Positions 43,507 to 56,553 are shown, numbered from the stretch's first letter. The stretch is DNA of 64,000 bases from Thinopyrum elongatum (GCA_011799875.1 CM022298.1:266345757-266409756), one strand, 5' to 3'. The notes: generated from the letters alone by a model not told the origin. Made by a program: numbers and translations.

Positions 43507-44166
43507 TCATTCCAAGTGTCCCGACCCGCCTCCACCTACGGAGCTGCTAGCGCTGGAAGGCTCTTGGGGCTGCTGGGCCTCTTCCAGAAGAGCTTGACAG
43601 CGTGCAATCACGCACATGACATCTCCGCGGAACCACTCCATTTCCATGTCTCTGGCCTGGTAGCAAATTCCGTCCATCACCTGCATCCTCAAGATACCAC
43701 GTTGGCGATGTTCTACTTCGTCGGGGACATCAACTCCTCCAAGGATGCACTGGAGCCTGGCCACCACATCGTCGGGATCGAGGTTGACACGGCCGCCGCC
43801 GGCAATGATGAAACCGCAGGCTGGCTGTGTCTTGAATGAATCACGGAGGTCCTCTGCCCATTCCTTGTGGGGCATCAGGCTCTCGATGAGCACTGGTGAC
43901 GGCGGCTCTTCGGGTGGGTCGTCGATCATGCCACCGAGGAGCTCTGGATCTTTTGCACGGTGGATGGCAAACTGCTCATCACACCTGCTCTGCAATATGT
44001 TGATTGTGCGCCCAAGGACTGTCACGCCGATATCACTGTCGACGGGCCATGGTGCCTGCACCGGCCGATGAAGCTCTTGCTCCCCGACCTGCTCCAGCTC
44101 GTTCTCCTCGCTGAAGATGTAACGCAAGTAGGGATCAACGTCGAAGCTTTGGTCGTTGCCTGACAT
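43507..44166 (-). CDS. T2 passenger protein, intact ORF
   Basis: 219 codons on the minus strand, with ATG 44166 lying 80 bp after a TATA-like box. The acidic N-terminus (MSGNDQSFDVDPYLRYIF) is followed by an acidic Pro-rich segment (MIDDPPEEPPSPV), a segment with GFIIAGGGRVNLDPDDVVARLQ and a helical C-terminal part (MEMEWFRGDVMCVIARCQALLEEAQQ). The end is Ser/Gly-rich. No known catalytic motif or membrane span is seen. It is the only passenger-type gene in the window without a visible lesion. GC content is much higher than in the neighbouring retroelements. The overlapping plus-strand ORFs are treated as shadows. It could be a captured host fragment or a protein specific to this CACTA family. 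Confidence 0.6.
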   Translation of the reverse strand: MSGNDQSFDVDPYLRYIFSEENELEQVGEQELHRPVQAPWPVDSDIGVTVLGRTINILQSRCDEQFAIHRAKDPELLGGMIDDPPEEPPSPVLIESLMPHKEWAEDLRDSFKTQPACGFIIAGGGRVNLDPDDVVARLQCILGGVDVPDEVEHRQRGILRMQVMDGICYQARDMEMEWFRGDVMCVIARCQALLEEAQQPQEPSSASSSVGGGGSGHLE

Positions 44167-44240
44167 GCTTGGAATAACTAATGGTAGACGGGTGAGGACT
44201 AGATTTGCGCACAGTGTCGCGACGGTGCTTTGCCGCCTGG

Positions 44241-44246
44241 ATTATA
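44241..44246 (-). promoter_or_regulatory. TATA-like box of the 44166 gene
   Basis: Minus strand tataat, 80 bp before the ATG. Confidence 0.5.
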
Positions 44247-44591
44247 TGCATAAAGCCATTAGCTGGTGGCGGGAAACTGATGAGGGAAGAGGCAGGTATT
44301 TTACAATCCACCAATGTGGAGCACGGGAAGCATTCGCTAGAGCGCGGGAAGACTAAGTGGAGCACACAACCCGAATACCGTATGCGGTGCCACGTGTTAT
44401 CTATCACACACGTGTTAACATCAGGAAACGTATGTGTAACTTACTAATCATCGCACACGAGTACTCGCGGACGCATCATGTGTGATACTCCTAGCCACCG
44501 CAAGCAACTAGTTTGCATTTTTCAAAGTTTTTTGTACACATAGAATCGCACATGAATTAACTGTAGTAACCGTCTGTGTTATAATTTCTCA

Positions 44592-45010
44592 TCGCAAACA
44601 GTTCATCCGAGGTGGCTGTTTGCCGCGTATCACACACGTCTTGTTTAGACGAATCGTTTGTGTTCTTTTGGCTCATCGCAAATAGTTCAACTATGTGAGC
44701 TGTATGCCGCATATCACACACATCTTGTTAAGTTGAACCGTTTATGTTCTGTTCCCTAATCGAAAATAGTTCGTCTAAGTGAACCGTATGCCATATATCA
44801 CACACACCTTGATCTGGCTAACTGTTTCTGTTGCATTCCCTAATAGCAAACAATTCATCTGAGCGAACTGTATGCCGTATATCGCACACACCTTGATATG
44901 GCTGCCCGTTTCTGTTGTTCTATCTCATCACAAACAGTTCGTATGGATCAACCGTATGCCCTGCATCGCACACGCAATTAAAATCTGAACTGTGTTTGAT
45001 GTCTCCGCCA
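44592..45010. repeat. T2 subterminal ~84-bp repeat, five units
   Basis: Units begin near 44592, 44675, 44758, 44842 and 44927, each with tcgcaaacagttc (or variant), gtatgccgcatatcacaca and ccgtttctgtt. A single related unit lies inside at 42902. Confidence 0.8.
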
Positions 45011-45134
45011 TCGCAAACGTTTTGCATCTTTTTTGATGTTTTTTTACATCACCGTTTGCGATTAATGCATCGCACACAGTTTCGTCAAAGGGTCTCTAAC
45101 CGTAGTGTCGCGTTAGCAGCATCCTGCAGTAGTG

Positions 45135-46146
45135 AGTATTAAGTTCATAAAGAATGGAGTAACGCCTTAAGCAAGATGACATGATGTAGACAAAGTAAAC
45201 TCACTAAATACAAATAAACCCCATCATTTTACCCTTAATGGCAACAATAAAAATACGTGTCTTGTCCCCTTCTGTCACTGGGATATAGATCACCGCAAGA
45301 TTGAACCCATCACAAAGCACCTCTCCCATTGCAAGATAAATCAATCTAGTTAGCCAAACCATAACAATAGATCGGAGAGTAATACAAATCTATAATAATC
45401 ATGAATAAAACAGTTCAGAGAAGACTCAAATAATATTCATGGATAATCTGATCATAAACTCACAATTCATTGCATCCGAACAAACACACCACAAAAAAGG
45501 ATTACATCAAATAGATCTCCAAGAACATCGAGGAGAACATTGTATTGAAGATCAAAGAGAGAGAAGAAGCCATCTAGATACTAGCTATGGACCCGTAGGT
45601 CTGTGGTAAACTACTCACACATCATCGGAAGGGTAGTAGGGTTGATGTAGAGCCCCTTTCGTGGTCTATTCCCTCTTCGACAGAGTGCCGGAAAAGGCCT
45701 CCAGATGGGATCTCATGAGAACAGAAACTTGCGGTGGCAGAAAAAGTATTTCAGGTGGCTCTCTGATGTATGGGGAATATTAGAGAATTTATAGAGGCAG
45801 AATTAGGTCAAGAGGTGCCACAAGGGGCCCACAAGCCTGGGGGCGCGCCCCCCTAGGGCACGCCTCCCGAGCTTGTTGCTCCCTCGTGGCTCATCATGTT
45901 TTCCCGAACCTTCTTGGGTCCCTTCTGGTCCAGAAAAAATTAATCCAAAGATTTCTCTCCGGTTGGACTCTGTTTGATAATGATTTCCTGACAAGCCAAA
46001 AACAAGCAAAAAACAGCAACTAGCAGTGGGCACTGGGTTAATAGGTTAGTCCCAAAAATGATAAATGATTGCATAATAAACATCCAAGATTGATACTATA
46101 ATATCATGGACCAATAAAAAAATTATAGATACGTTGGAGACTACCA
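45135..46146 (-). repeat. R5 3' LTR, partial
   Basis: Corresponds to about the final two thirds of 20184-21716, read left to right. Hairpin arms acaagc 45831-45836 and gcttgt 45871-45876; minus-strand TATA near 45788-45795. Confidence 0.8.
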
Positions 46147-47974
46147 AGCATCCCCAAGATTAATTCCCGCTGTCCTCAATTAGGAAAATGATAAAAATAG
46201 AATTTTTTATGTGGAATGCTACCTATCATATTCATCATGTAATCTCTCTTTTGTGGCATGAATATTAAAGATTCGAATGTTTCAAAGCAGTAGTCTATAA
46301 TTTGACATAAAGACATAAATACTCAGGCATCCCAACAAACAATCATGTCTTTCAAAATAATAATGCTAAAGAACGTTATCCCTACAAAATCATATAGACT
46401 TGTCATGCTCCATCTTCTTAACACAGAGCATTTATCATGGACAACCCCGATGACAAGCCGAGCAATTAGTTCATACTTCTTAACGCGCTTCAACTTTTTG
46501 AACCCCCATGCAATACATGAGCCCAAGCCATGGATATGGCACTATGGGTGGAATAGAGTATGGTGATAGAGATAATATAGAGAATAAAAAAAAGGAGAAA
46601 GTCTCACATCGACGAGGCTAATCAATGGGCTATGGAGATGCCCATCAATTGATGTCAATGCAAGGATTAGGGATTACCATGCAACAGATGCACTAAGAGC
46701 TATAAGTGTATGAAAGCTCAAAAAGGAAAGTAATTGGGTGTGCATCCAACTTGCTTGCTCATGAAGACCTCGAGCATTTGAGGAAGGCCATCATTGGAAT
46801 ATACAGGCCAAGTTCTATAATAAAAATTCCCACTAGTTATATGAAAATGAAAGCATAGGAGACTCTCTATATGAAAAACATGGTCCTACATTGAAATACA
46901 AGTGTGGAAAGGATAGTAACATTACCCCTTCTCTCTTTTTCTCTCTTTTTTTGTTGGGCTCTTTTTGGCCTCATTTTTTGGCTCTTTTTCAGCTCTCTTT
47001 TTTTCATCCGGAGTCTCATCCCGACTTGTGAGGGAATCATAGTCTCCATCACACTTTCCTCACTTGGGACAATGCTCTAAAAATGAATAATGATGCTCAT
47101 CACACTTCTATTGACTTACAACTCAAAAATTACAACTCAATACTAGAACAATATATGACTCTATATGAACGCCTCTAGCGGTGTACCAGGATGTGCAATG
47201 ATCCAGCGTAACATGTATAAAAATGATGAACGGTGGCTGAGCCACAAATACTATGTCAGCTATATGATCATGCAAAGCAATATGACAATAATGATGTGTG
47301 TCATAAAAATGGAGTGGTGGAAGTTGCATGGCAATATATCTCGGAATGGCTATGGAAATGCCATAATAGGTAGGTATGGTGGGTGTTTTGAGGAAGATAT
47401 AAGGAGGCTTATGTGTGATAGAGCGTATCATATCACGGGGTTTTGATGCACCGGCCAAGTTTGCACCACATCTCAAGGTGAAAAAGGGCAATGCATGGTA
47501 CCGAAGAGGCTAGCAAATTGCTGAAAGGTGAGAGTGCGTATAATCCATGGACTCATATTAGTCAGAAAGAACTCATATACTTATTGTGAAAGTTTATTAG
47601 CCCTCGAAGAAAAGTACTACTACGCATGCCCCTAGGGGGATAGATTGGTAGGAAAATACCATCGCTCGTCCCCGACTGCCACTCATAAGAAAGACAATCA
47701 ATTATAAATCATGCTCCAACTTCATAGCATAACGAGAGACTATACGTGCATGCTTCGGGAATCACAAACCTTAGCACCAATATTATTACTACACCACAAT
47801 CATTCACTAGTACCTCCCACATATCACCATCTTTATATCGCAAAACTACTGCAAGGAATCAAACTTATCATATTCAGTGATCTACATGAAAGTTTTTATT
47901 ATATCCCTCTTGAATACCTATCATATGAGGAGTAATTTCATAACCCAAGCTAATTCCATTACTATTTATCAAAA

Positions 47975-48072
47975 ACTCTCAAAAAGATATAAGTGATGCA
48001 TGAGAGTGCAACTATCTCTTTAAACTATAACCACCGACGTGCTCTAAAAAATATAAGTGAAGCACATAGAGT
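47975..48072 (-). repeat. R5 stem-loops with the constant core (two units)
   Basis: Arms actctca/tgagagt at 47975-47981 and 48001-48007, and ctcta/tagag at 48042-48046 and 48067-48071, each around the aagtgaagca or aagtgatgca core. Confidence 0.7.
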
Positions 48073-48586
48073 ATTCTAACAAATCATGAATAATGTGTGT
48101 CCCTCACAAAAAGGTGTGTCCAGCAAAGATGATTGTTGCAAACTAAAAAGCAAACAAAGCAATGACTCATATAATACACGATCCTCCAAGCAAAACTCAT
48201 ATCATATGATGAATAAAAATATAGCTCCAAGTAATATTACCGATAGTTGGTAGAAGAAAGAGGGGATGCCATCTTGGGCATCCCCAAGCTTAGATGCTTA
48301 GGAGTCCTTGAATATTACCTTGGGGTGCCTCGGGCATCCCCAATCTTAGGCTCTTGCCATTCCTTATTCCTTCATCCATCGTGATCTCACTTAAATTTTG
48401 AAAACTTTAGCACACAGAACTCAACAAAAACCTTTGTGAGATCCATTAGTATAACAAGAAAATCACCACTTTGGGTACTATTGTAAACCCATTCATATTT
48501 TAATATTCCATAATACCTATTGTATTCTAACTTCACCATGGCATATACCCCATGATACAATCCATAGATTAATCAATGCAAGCTAA

Positions 48587-50173
48587 TGCTACTTCTTGAG
48601 CTTGCGTTGGGTTTTCCCTTGAAGAGGAAAGGGTGATGCAACAAAGTAGAGATAAGTATTTCCCTCAGTTTGAGAACCAAGGTATCAATCCAATAGGAGG
48701 AAAACACAAGTCTCCAATGATAGCACCTACACAAACAAACAAATACTTGCACCCAACACGATAAAGGGGTTCTCAATCCCATCACGGTTACTTGCAAGGA
48801 TGAGATCTGACAGATATAGGTATAAAAGATAAATAAAAGTGCAAAAATAAATAAAAGTAAATAAATTGCAGCAAGGTATTTTTGGGTTTTTTGTTTTATA
48901 GATCTGAAAATAATATGATGAAAATAATCCCGGGGGCCATAGTTTTCACTAGAGGCTTCTCTATAGAAAGAACACATACGATGGGTAAACAAATTTCTGT
49001 TGAGAAATTGATAGAAAAGCGCATATTTATGACGATATCTAAGGCAATGATCATGAATATAGGCATCATGTCCGTGACAAGTAGACCGACTCATGCCTGC
49101 ATCTACTACTATTACTCCACACATCAACCGCTATCCAGCATGCATCTAGTGTATTAACTTAACAAGAACGGAGTAACACCTTAAGCAAGATGACATGATG
49201 TAGAGGGATAGAACCAATCAGTATGGTAAAAACCACATATTTTTATCCTTAATGGCAACAATACAAATATGTGCCTCGCTACCCCTTCTTTCACTGGGTG
49301 AGGACACTGCAAGATTGAACCCAAAACAAAGCACCTCTCGCATTGCAAGATAGATCAATCTAGTTGGCCAAAACAAATCAATAGATCGGAGAGAAATACA
49401 AAGCTATCTTAATAATGCATAAAAGAGTTCAGAGAGGACTCAAATAATATTCATAGATAATCTGATCATAAATCCACAATTCATCGGATCTCAACAAATG
49501 CACCGCAAAAGCAGATTACATCGAGTAGAACTCCAAGAACATCGAGGAGAACATTGCATTAAAGATCAAAGAGGGAGAAGAAGCCATCTAGCTACTAGCT
49601 ATGGACCAGTAGGTGTGTGGTAAACTACTCACACATCATCGGAAGGGCAGCAAGGTTGGTGTAGAGGCCCTCTGTGATCGAATCCCCCTTCGGTAGAGTA
49701 CCGGAAAAGGCCCCAAGATGGGATCTCACGAGAACAGAAGCTTGCGGCGGCGAAAAAGTATTTTTGGTGTTCCCTCTGGTATACGGGGAATATTTGGGTA
49801 TTTATAGAGTTGATATTAGGGTTGGAGGGGCTACGGGGGGCACAAGCTTGGAGGGCGTCCCCCCTAGGGCGCGGCTGGTGAGCTTGTGGCCCACCCGTAA
49901 CTCTTTTGGCCTCCTCCCGAAGCTTCGTGGGTGTCTTCATGTCCAAGAAAAATCGTCAAAAAGTTTCATTCCATTTGGACTCCGTTTGGTAGTGATTTTC
50001 TGTAAAAGACAAAAACAAGAAGAAAAAAAACAGCAACTAGCACTGGGCACTAGGTTAATAGGTTAGTCCCAAAAATGATAGAAAATGGCATAACAATGCA
50101 TATAAAACATCCAAGATGGATAATATAATAGCATGGAACAATAAAAAATTATAGATACGTTGGAGACGTATCA
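48587..50173 (-). mobile_element. R6: solo LTR nested in R5
   Basis: A complete LTR (1587 bp; plus strand TG...CA) with no internal domain, flanked by gctaa (48582-48586) and gcaaa (50174-50178), a target duplication with one mismatch. The flanking R5 sequence is continuous with R3 across the site. Related to the R3 and R9 LTRs but distinct. Hairpin arms cacaagct 49841-49848 and agcttgtg 49881-49888; TATA on the minus strand near 49799. Confidence 0.85.
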
Positions 50174-50654
50174 GCAAACAATGTAATGAAAATAGAATGT
50201 GTCAAAAACAGAATAGTCTGTAGTAATCCGAACAATGACCATACTTCTGTCAGTCCAAAAGTTCTAAAAAATTAGGGAAACGTGGGAAATTTGTATATCA
50301 ATCATGTTTAAAAAATTCATAATTTTATCATGTTCAAGTGAATTCAAACAATTCTGCTACTCAGCGTAAAAGTTTCTGCTTTTTCATAGAATTAAAGCAA
50401 CTATCATCCAAAGCATCCCAAAGGCTTTACTTGGCACAAACACTAATTTAAACACAAAACATAACCATAAAAGTAGCATAATTGTGTGCACACCAAAAAA
50501 CTAAAATGATTACTATTGGGTTGTCTTCCGACAAGCTCTTTCTTTATAGCCATTAAGATAGGCTTAAGAATTTATTGCTGCTCACATGAAAGATAATAAT
50601 TGAAACACAAAGAGACCATCATGTAGCATGTGAAGAACACATTTAAGTCTAACA

Positions 50655-51480
50655 TACTTTCTATGCATAGAAATTTTATAAGAAAAAAAATTATTGAGGC
50701 AAGCAAAAGCTAGCATATATGCAAGGAAGAAGAAAGAAACAATAGCAATCTCAACATAACGAGAGGTAATTTAGTAACATGAAAATTTGTACAACCATAT
50801 TTTCTTCTCTCATAATAATTACATGTAAGATCATAATAAAGTTCAACAATATAGCTATTATATAAAATTTTCTCTTCATGATCCACATGCATAAAAGTTT
50901 CATAATCTTCCAAGATAGTGGGATTAACATCAACTAAAGTCATGACCTCTCCAAACCCACTTTTATAAAAAAAAAATCATAAGATTGAACACTCTCCAAA
51001 TATGTGGGATTATTTTTACCTAAAGTTGACACTTCCAAACCCACTTTCAATATTATTGCAAACATTATTATGAATAACATATTCATCATGAGGCTTAAAT
51101 AAACTTTCAAGATCGTAAGAAGCATTATCACCCCAATCATGATCATTGCAATAAGTAGTAGATATAACAAAATTATCATCCCCAAGCTTGTAGCTTTGCA
51201 TATCATTAGCACAATTGACATTAATAGAATTTATAACAACATTATTGCAATCACGCTTTTTATTCAAGGCGCCATCATGAATCACTTTACAAATTCATCT
51301 TCTAACACTTCATCACAATTTTCAGATTCACGGTTCCAAGCAAAACTTCATAAAGATAATCTAGTGCACTCAACTCAATAGAAAATGGTTCATCATAATT
51401 GGATCTTTTGAAAAGATTAGCAAGTGGATGAGGATCCACATGTCTTTACTTTTCTTTTTTCCTTTTCTTTTTTTGGTGTG
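50655..51480 (-). pseudogene. R5 internal ORF, decayed homologue of the R3 ORF
   Basis: Fragments in different frames match the R3 protein: a piece with LVDVNPTILEDYETFMHVDHEEKILY (shown only as the partial motifs LVDVNP and FMHVDHEEK), a piece with GDNASYDLESLFKPHDEY and a leader piece. An A-run near 50967 and other small indels break the frame. No protease or polymerase domain. Confidence 0.65.
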
Positions 51481-51662
51481 TTGACATGAAGGCAATAAAA
51501 GCAAGCAAATAAACAAGCAAAAAGGCAAACAGAAATATTTTTGTTTTTTTTGTGAAAATGTTTTAGAAGTGGGAGAGATGAAAACGAGAGGCAAATGGAA
51601 AATAAGGTAAATACAAGGAGATGAAAGTTTATGCGATGGTACTTGATAAATGTTGACATGTC

Positions 51663-51680
51663 TCCACGGCAATGGCGCCA
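51663..51680 (-). other. R5 primer-binding site
   Basis: Minus strand tggcgccattgccgtgga; tRNA-Asp type with two mismatches. Confidence 0.75.
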
Positions 51681-51691
51681 GAAATTCTTCC

Positions 51692-51861
51692 TGCTACTTG
51701 TGAGTTGCGTTGGGATTTCCTCTTAGAGGAGAGGATGATGCAGTACAGTAGAGATAAGTATTTCCCTCAGTTAAGAACCAAGGTTATCAATACAGTAGGA
51801 GAATCACGCAAGACCTCATGAACAGCACCTACACACAAAATAACAAATATTTGCACCCAAC
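51692..51861 (-). repeat. R5 5' LTR, fragment
   Basis: First 170 bp (plus-strand reading) match 25354 onward in R3, then stop at ttgcacccaac where the R7 LTR begins. Confidence 0.8.
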
Positions 51862-54800
51862 TGTGACGCCCCCGACTCAATCGTGCACTAATCATACATG
51901 CAAATGCGCACGATCAAGATTAGAGACTCACGGGAAGATGTCACAACAAAACTCTAGACACAAATAAAATAATACAAGCTTTATATTACAAGCCAGGGGC
52001 CTCGAGGGCTTGACTACACAAGCTCAAATACAAATGAGTCAGCGAAAGCAACTCTATCGGAGTACAAACATAAGGTAAACAAGTCTGCCTTAGAAGGCTA
52101 GCACAAACAACAACATCGATCAAAAAGGCAAGGCCTCCTGCCTGCGAGCCTCCTAACTACTCCTGGTCGTAGGAGGTCTCCAAGTAGTAGTAGGCTCCGT
52201 CGTGGTAGTAGTAGTCGTCGGCGGGATCAGCTGGCTCCTGGGCTTCGTCATCTGATCGCATCAATCGAGTAGAGGGGGAAAGAGGTAGCAAAGCAACCGT
52301 GAGTACTCATCCAAAGTACTCACAAGACTTACATCAGATCTATACTAAGTATGCATCGGTATGAAAGGAAAGGGGCTATGTCTTCGGACTAGACTGCAGA
52401 AATGCCAGAATGGAGAAGTAGGCCTAGCATATCGAAGACTAGCATCTTGCAGCAACAGAAGAGAGTGGAGTAACCTATAATATATAGTATCAAGTACATA
52501 TTAGCCATGCCCAGAGATACTTTCTCGACTCCTGTGAGAAAGCAATCCTAGAGCCATCATATCCATTTAGTGTCTCAAGTATCCAGTTCTAGTTATCGTA
52601 GATCTGGATACAACTCCGAGTGTCTGTTAACATGGACACGGCTATTCGAATAGATATACTTCCCTGCAAGGGTGCACCGACTTACTCAACACGCTGTAGT
52701 CCTACCTAGGCTCAACAGAGAGGCCAGCACACTGGTCTACATCCTGAGTGCTCAGGGGTCTTGGGCCCATCACCCTTTGCACTCCTGCGTGTTGCTTACG
52801 CTGCCTAGAGCAGACCCACCGCCTAATACAAGCGCAGGTGGTTCCCATCCAACCGAGCGCGCGCCGCTCAATTGCTGACATCCGAAGAGCTTTTGGAGAA
52901 TCGTACGACGCCAAGTGCCCATACTTATTCCCGCGTGGTGGTTAGTGCGATAAGGCCAGAGGCCTACTCGGATCACGTATCCAAACCGTTAGTGTCTTGG
53001 GAGCGCATGGAGACAATCAATGATCCACGATCTATGGTCCCGTCGCCCCGTCTCGCGGACTTATGGCAAGGGCTAAGAATGCCCGGCCGTGCCGCGTAAT
53101 TATCTCGCGTGTACCCTCCTGGTCAACCCAACCTTGGTAACTCTCGCGGGTACCCCTCGGGGCCGACCCGACTTCAACAAGGTTCTGAGGTAAGTCGAAG
53201 TAACCGTGTGTCTATAAAATCAAGTGGGAAATCTGAGGAATCGCCCTCGATGGATTCCCACTCGATGTAACCATCAAGGTGAACTTGGAGGAATCACCCT
53301 CGAAGGGTTCACACTTGACGTGTTGCATGACAGAGTCGTCATCAGGAGTGGTGAAGAAGGAATTACCCTTCGTAATCCATGACCAATTAGCTACACTATA
53401 GAGATATCATCAGATTACGTTACGAGGTATCACCCTCGGCACTCGATAGTACCTCTGCAGAGTCGTACAACTAAGGGGGTATGCATCGATGTGTTGGTCT
53501 CTGCACATCGATCACGTTGATCGAGTCATCGGTGATGAAGCGGGGACAATAGGGACAAGGTGAGGGGTCACTGATGGATCACTAATCAACCTATACTAAG
53601 CATATAGGATATCTGGTAAAGTACAACAGTAGGTTACAAAACAGGCTGTGCATAAGAATAGGAACTATTGAATAACAATAGCAAAATCTAATGCAAGCAT
53701 GAGAGAGAAGGAATGGGACATATAGGAATGATCAAGGGGGTTTTGCTTGCCTGGTTGCTCTGCCGATTAGGAGGGGTCGTTGTTGATGTAGTCGATCACA
53801 GGGGTATTGGAAGCGGTCTTCGGGTCTACCAGAGAAGAAGAAGGGGGAAGAAACAATAAATAGCAGGCATACAAATGCAACACAAAGCATGACATGATAG
53901 TAAGCTCAGCTAGGGATGACCTAGTGCAGTGCTACACATTACAGAAGGAGCGGGGAAACAACTGGGGATGTTTTCTTAGATTTCGGCGGTTTTTGGATAG
54001 ATGAAACGGAGGGGAATGATCCATGTTCATCATATTAGAGGCATGTGGTAGATGAGTGCATAGCATATTCCGATTCATTATATTTTTCTGAGCAACTTTC
54101 ATATATAAATTATTTTCATCTGAGTAACAGTTTATTTTATATGAATTTTCAAATATTTAAATATTTTCTGGAAATTCCAGGAATTAAATTTAATTCGAAA
54201 ATACACATGAAAATGCTAGGTGCACCTAGCAGTGCACCAGAGGCTGACAGTGGGGCCAGAGAGCCCAGTCAACAGCCTAGTCAGCTTTGATCGCTGACTG
54301 GTCAAAATAACCAGCAGGGGCCACGTGTCATAGGCTAGGGCTAGCTAACAGAGGGGTTAGTAAATTGAACTAGATTAATTAGAAGGTGGGGCCCAGATGT
54401 CATTAACTGTTAGTTTGACAAATGATCTAATTGATTTAATAGGTTAATTTAACCAGCGGGGCCACATGTCATGGACTATTTACTAAACAAGGTTTAACTT
54501 ATCCCAGGGTTAATTAGAGAGGGCAGGGCCCGTTGTCAGTGTCCCTGGGTGCCATTAGCATTTGAGTTAACGATGCCACATTAGCGACGTCAGTGTTTAT
54601 ATGCCGGCGGCTACAGTACGTGACAGAGGCTCGCCTGATTTGCATTCCGGCGACCATTTGGGCACCCATGAGCACCAGAAGGACGAGTGCGTCGGCGCGC
54701 GTCGAGTGGGGCCAGCAGTTGGTGCCAGAGAGGCTGGGGTGGATGCCGATGATGAGCTAAGGCAGAAGACACCATGGGATCTTGCCGAGGAAGGGGCAGC

Positions 54801-56115
54801 GAGGCATGGTAGCGGGCGCAGTCTGTGGCAACGGCTGCATACAGAGCAGCAGCTGAAGAACGAAGCAGCAGCGGCACGCAGAGCAGCAACGAGCAGGTGC
54901 AGCAAGCAGCAACCTAGCAGGGGAGCGCGGCAGTGGAGCGGCGATACCAGCAGCGCGGGCGCGCGCGTGCAGGAGGCGAGGCCAAGCCGGGCGCGCGCGG
55001 GCGGAGCGGCGGTAGCACAGGGGCGCGGCCAGGGAGGTGCGGCCGCGCCAAAATAGGGCCGGAGCGCGGTAGACGCTCGACAGGAGTGGGGCTCCAGCCA
55101 TGGCGGGCAGGGGCTACGGCGATGAAAAACGAGGGAAAAGGGGGGCATCAGAGGATGGGCTCACCTAGGAGCACAAGAAAGGCTCGATGCGGTCTTAGAA
55201 GTGCAGACGACGATGGATTTGACGACGAGGGTGCACGGTGGCCATTGGGAAGAATAGATCGATCCGGGGCAGCAGGGGTTCTCCGTCTTGATTTAGTGGG
55301 CGTGGTCATTGCAGCAGACGATGGCGGAACCGATGAACACGAACTCCGGGTGCAACGGTGATGGTGGCCACACCGGCTAGCTTGGCCATGGCGGCAGTGG
55401 CATCAGGCTTGAGCAGGGAGCAGAGAGTGAGCGAGGGAGAGGGAGAGGTGAGCTAGGGTGGGCAGTGGACCAAGGAGGCACAGGGAGGTGGTGTCCTTAT
55501 CGCCTCGGTGGTGGGGACGGCGAGGTGTTCGGGCGGCGACCGAAGGGCGCGGGCGCGCGCGGCTCTGTCAACTAGTGTAGGTAGTAGCCGACCCAGTCGA
55601 TGGGCTGGGCCGGGGCACTGTGGAACTGGAGCCCAGTTGCATAGTAGCTTCAGGCATTTTTCTTTTCTTTTTAATTTTCTGCTATTCTTTTTATTTGTTT
55701 CTGTTTTCCCTTTTTTAAATCAATAGTATTTTAGTTGTATAAAATACGAAACTTGCACCATAATTAGAAATGCAATGTAGTCCACTCCCACAAAAAGTTT
55801 GACATTTATTTAAAATAGTTTTGAATTTCTATAACTTAAAAAGCATTTAAAATATTGTTTTGACCCCTGTTTTAATTATTTAAAGGCACTTATGCACTTC
55901 ATAAAATGTTGGTTTCACCATGACAATTATCCAGTGATTATTTGCAATATTATGAACATTTTAGTTTTACTATTTGAAGAAATAATTTATTTGACTTTAT
56001 TTTAAATTTGAAAATGGCTTTGATTTTTAGCAAGTGGCAATTTGGCTTAGTTAAACTTGATGACATGTCACCATTAGTGTGAGGTCACTGTAGCATGACA
56101 TTGGAGGTGTTACAA
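51862..56115 (-). repeat. R7 3' LTR
   Basis: Non-coding. Four motifs of the type aggaatcaccctcga (about 53233, 53289, 53356, 53426) are spaced 55-70 bp apart. 54600-55600 is GC-rich and may be the transcription start region on the minus strand. ORFs seen there are attributed to base composition. Confidence 0.7.
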
Positions 56116-56553
56116 ATCTCCTCTCCTACAAGAAATCTCGTCCCGAGATTTAAGAGTTGGAGTAAGGGGGAAAGTTTTGATTATGAAATTCTAACGGATC
56201 TTCTCGGTCTTTGTTGCTTTTCTCGAAGAGGTCGATCCATTACATTGATGTCTTCATTTCTCTGCTTCAGGCCATCATGATGAACTCATCATCCTTTCTT
56301 CGGGAATTCCATCGTACTTACGAAAAGGATAAGGGGTAGCTTCGAAAGAATGGACCTCCACAAGGTTGCTTATCTGGTAGATAACATCAGGGAAGGTGGC
56401 GGAAAGTAACTCTCAAATTGAAACTTAAGAAATATCCAGATCAAAGTAAGAAGTTAGCATGAGAAGTTTTGAACGGCAGGCAATCGTTCGATGCCTAATC
56501 AGAAGGTGAAAGGGGTTCAGAGCAACGAAAGTAAATATTGCGTTTGATACTAG

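Larger units (their letters stand above)
40284..45134. mobile_element. T2: CACTA-type transposon fragment with passenger genes
   Basis: The right end at 45134 reads ...cctgcagtagtg, so the element starts CACTACTGCAGG on the other strand. Five ~84-bp subterminal units (44592-45010) precede it. The interior holds two minus-strand genes (43507-44166 intact, 42085-42696 with one stop), promoter-like modules, minisatellites and, at the left, a 504-bp tandem duplication. No transposase is seen. The left end is missing at the junction with R4. On the right the element abuts the interior of an R5 LTR, so it probably inserted there. Confidence 0.65.
45135..51861 (-). mobile_element. R5: decayed non-autonomous LTR element related to R3
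   Basis: On the minus strand: a partial 5' LTR 51861-51692 (broken by R7), primer-binding site 51680-51663, a decayed ORF 51480-50655, solo LTR R6 inside (48587-50173), a stem-loop array (47975-48072) and a partial 3' LTR 46146-45135 (broken by T2). The internal sequence aligns with R3 in order, including across the R6 insertion site. No polymerase is encoded. The R7 LTR begins inside this LTR, and the remaining LTR sequence is not found within the window. Confidence 0.8.

Noticed and set aside
43516..44163. Plus-strand ORFs opposite the 43507-44166 gene
   Set aside because: Shorter, no TATA box in the right place, and composition typical of antisense reading.
44592..45010. Regular ~84-bp repeats as a CRISPR-like array
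   Set aside because: Units are degenerate along their full length without unique spacers, and they lie next to a CACTA terminus in a plant genome.
51862..52000. Assigning named wheat families (such as Fatima, Sabrina or WHAM) to the LTR elements
   Set aside because: I recall similar sequences but cannot confirm names without a repeat database search. A search against TREP would decide.
54601..55361. Long GC-rich ORFs on both strands inside the R7 LTR
   Set aside because: They overlap in several frames, have low-complexity Arg/Ala/Gly or Pro/Ala composition and no domain, and lie within an LTR. Best explained by base composition.
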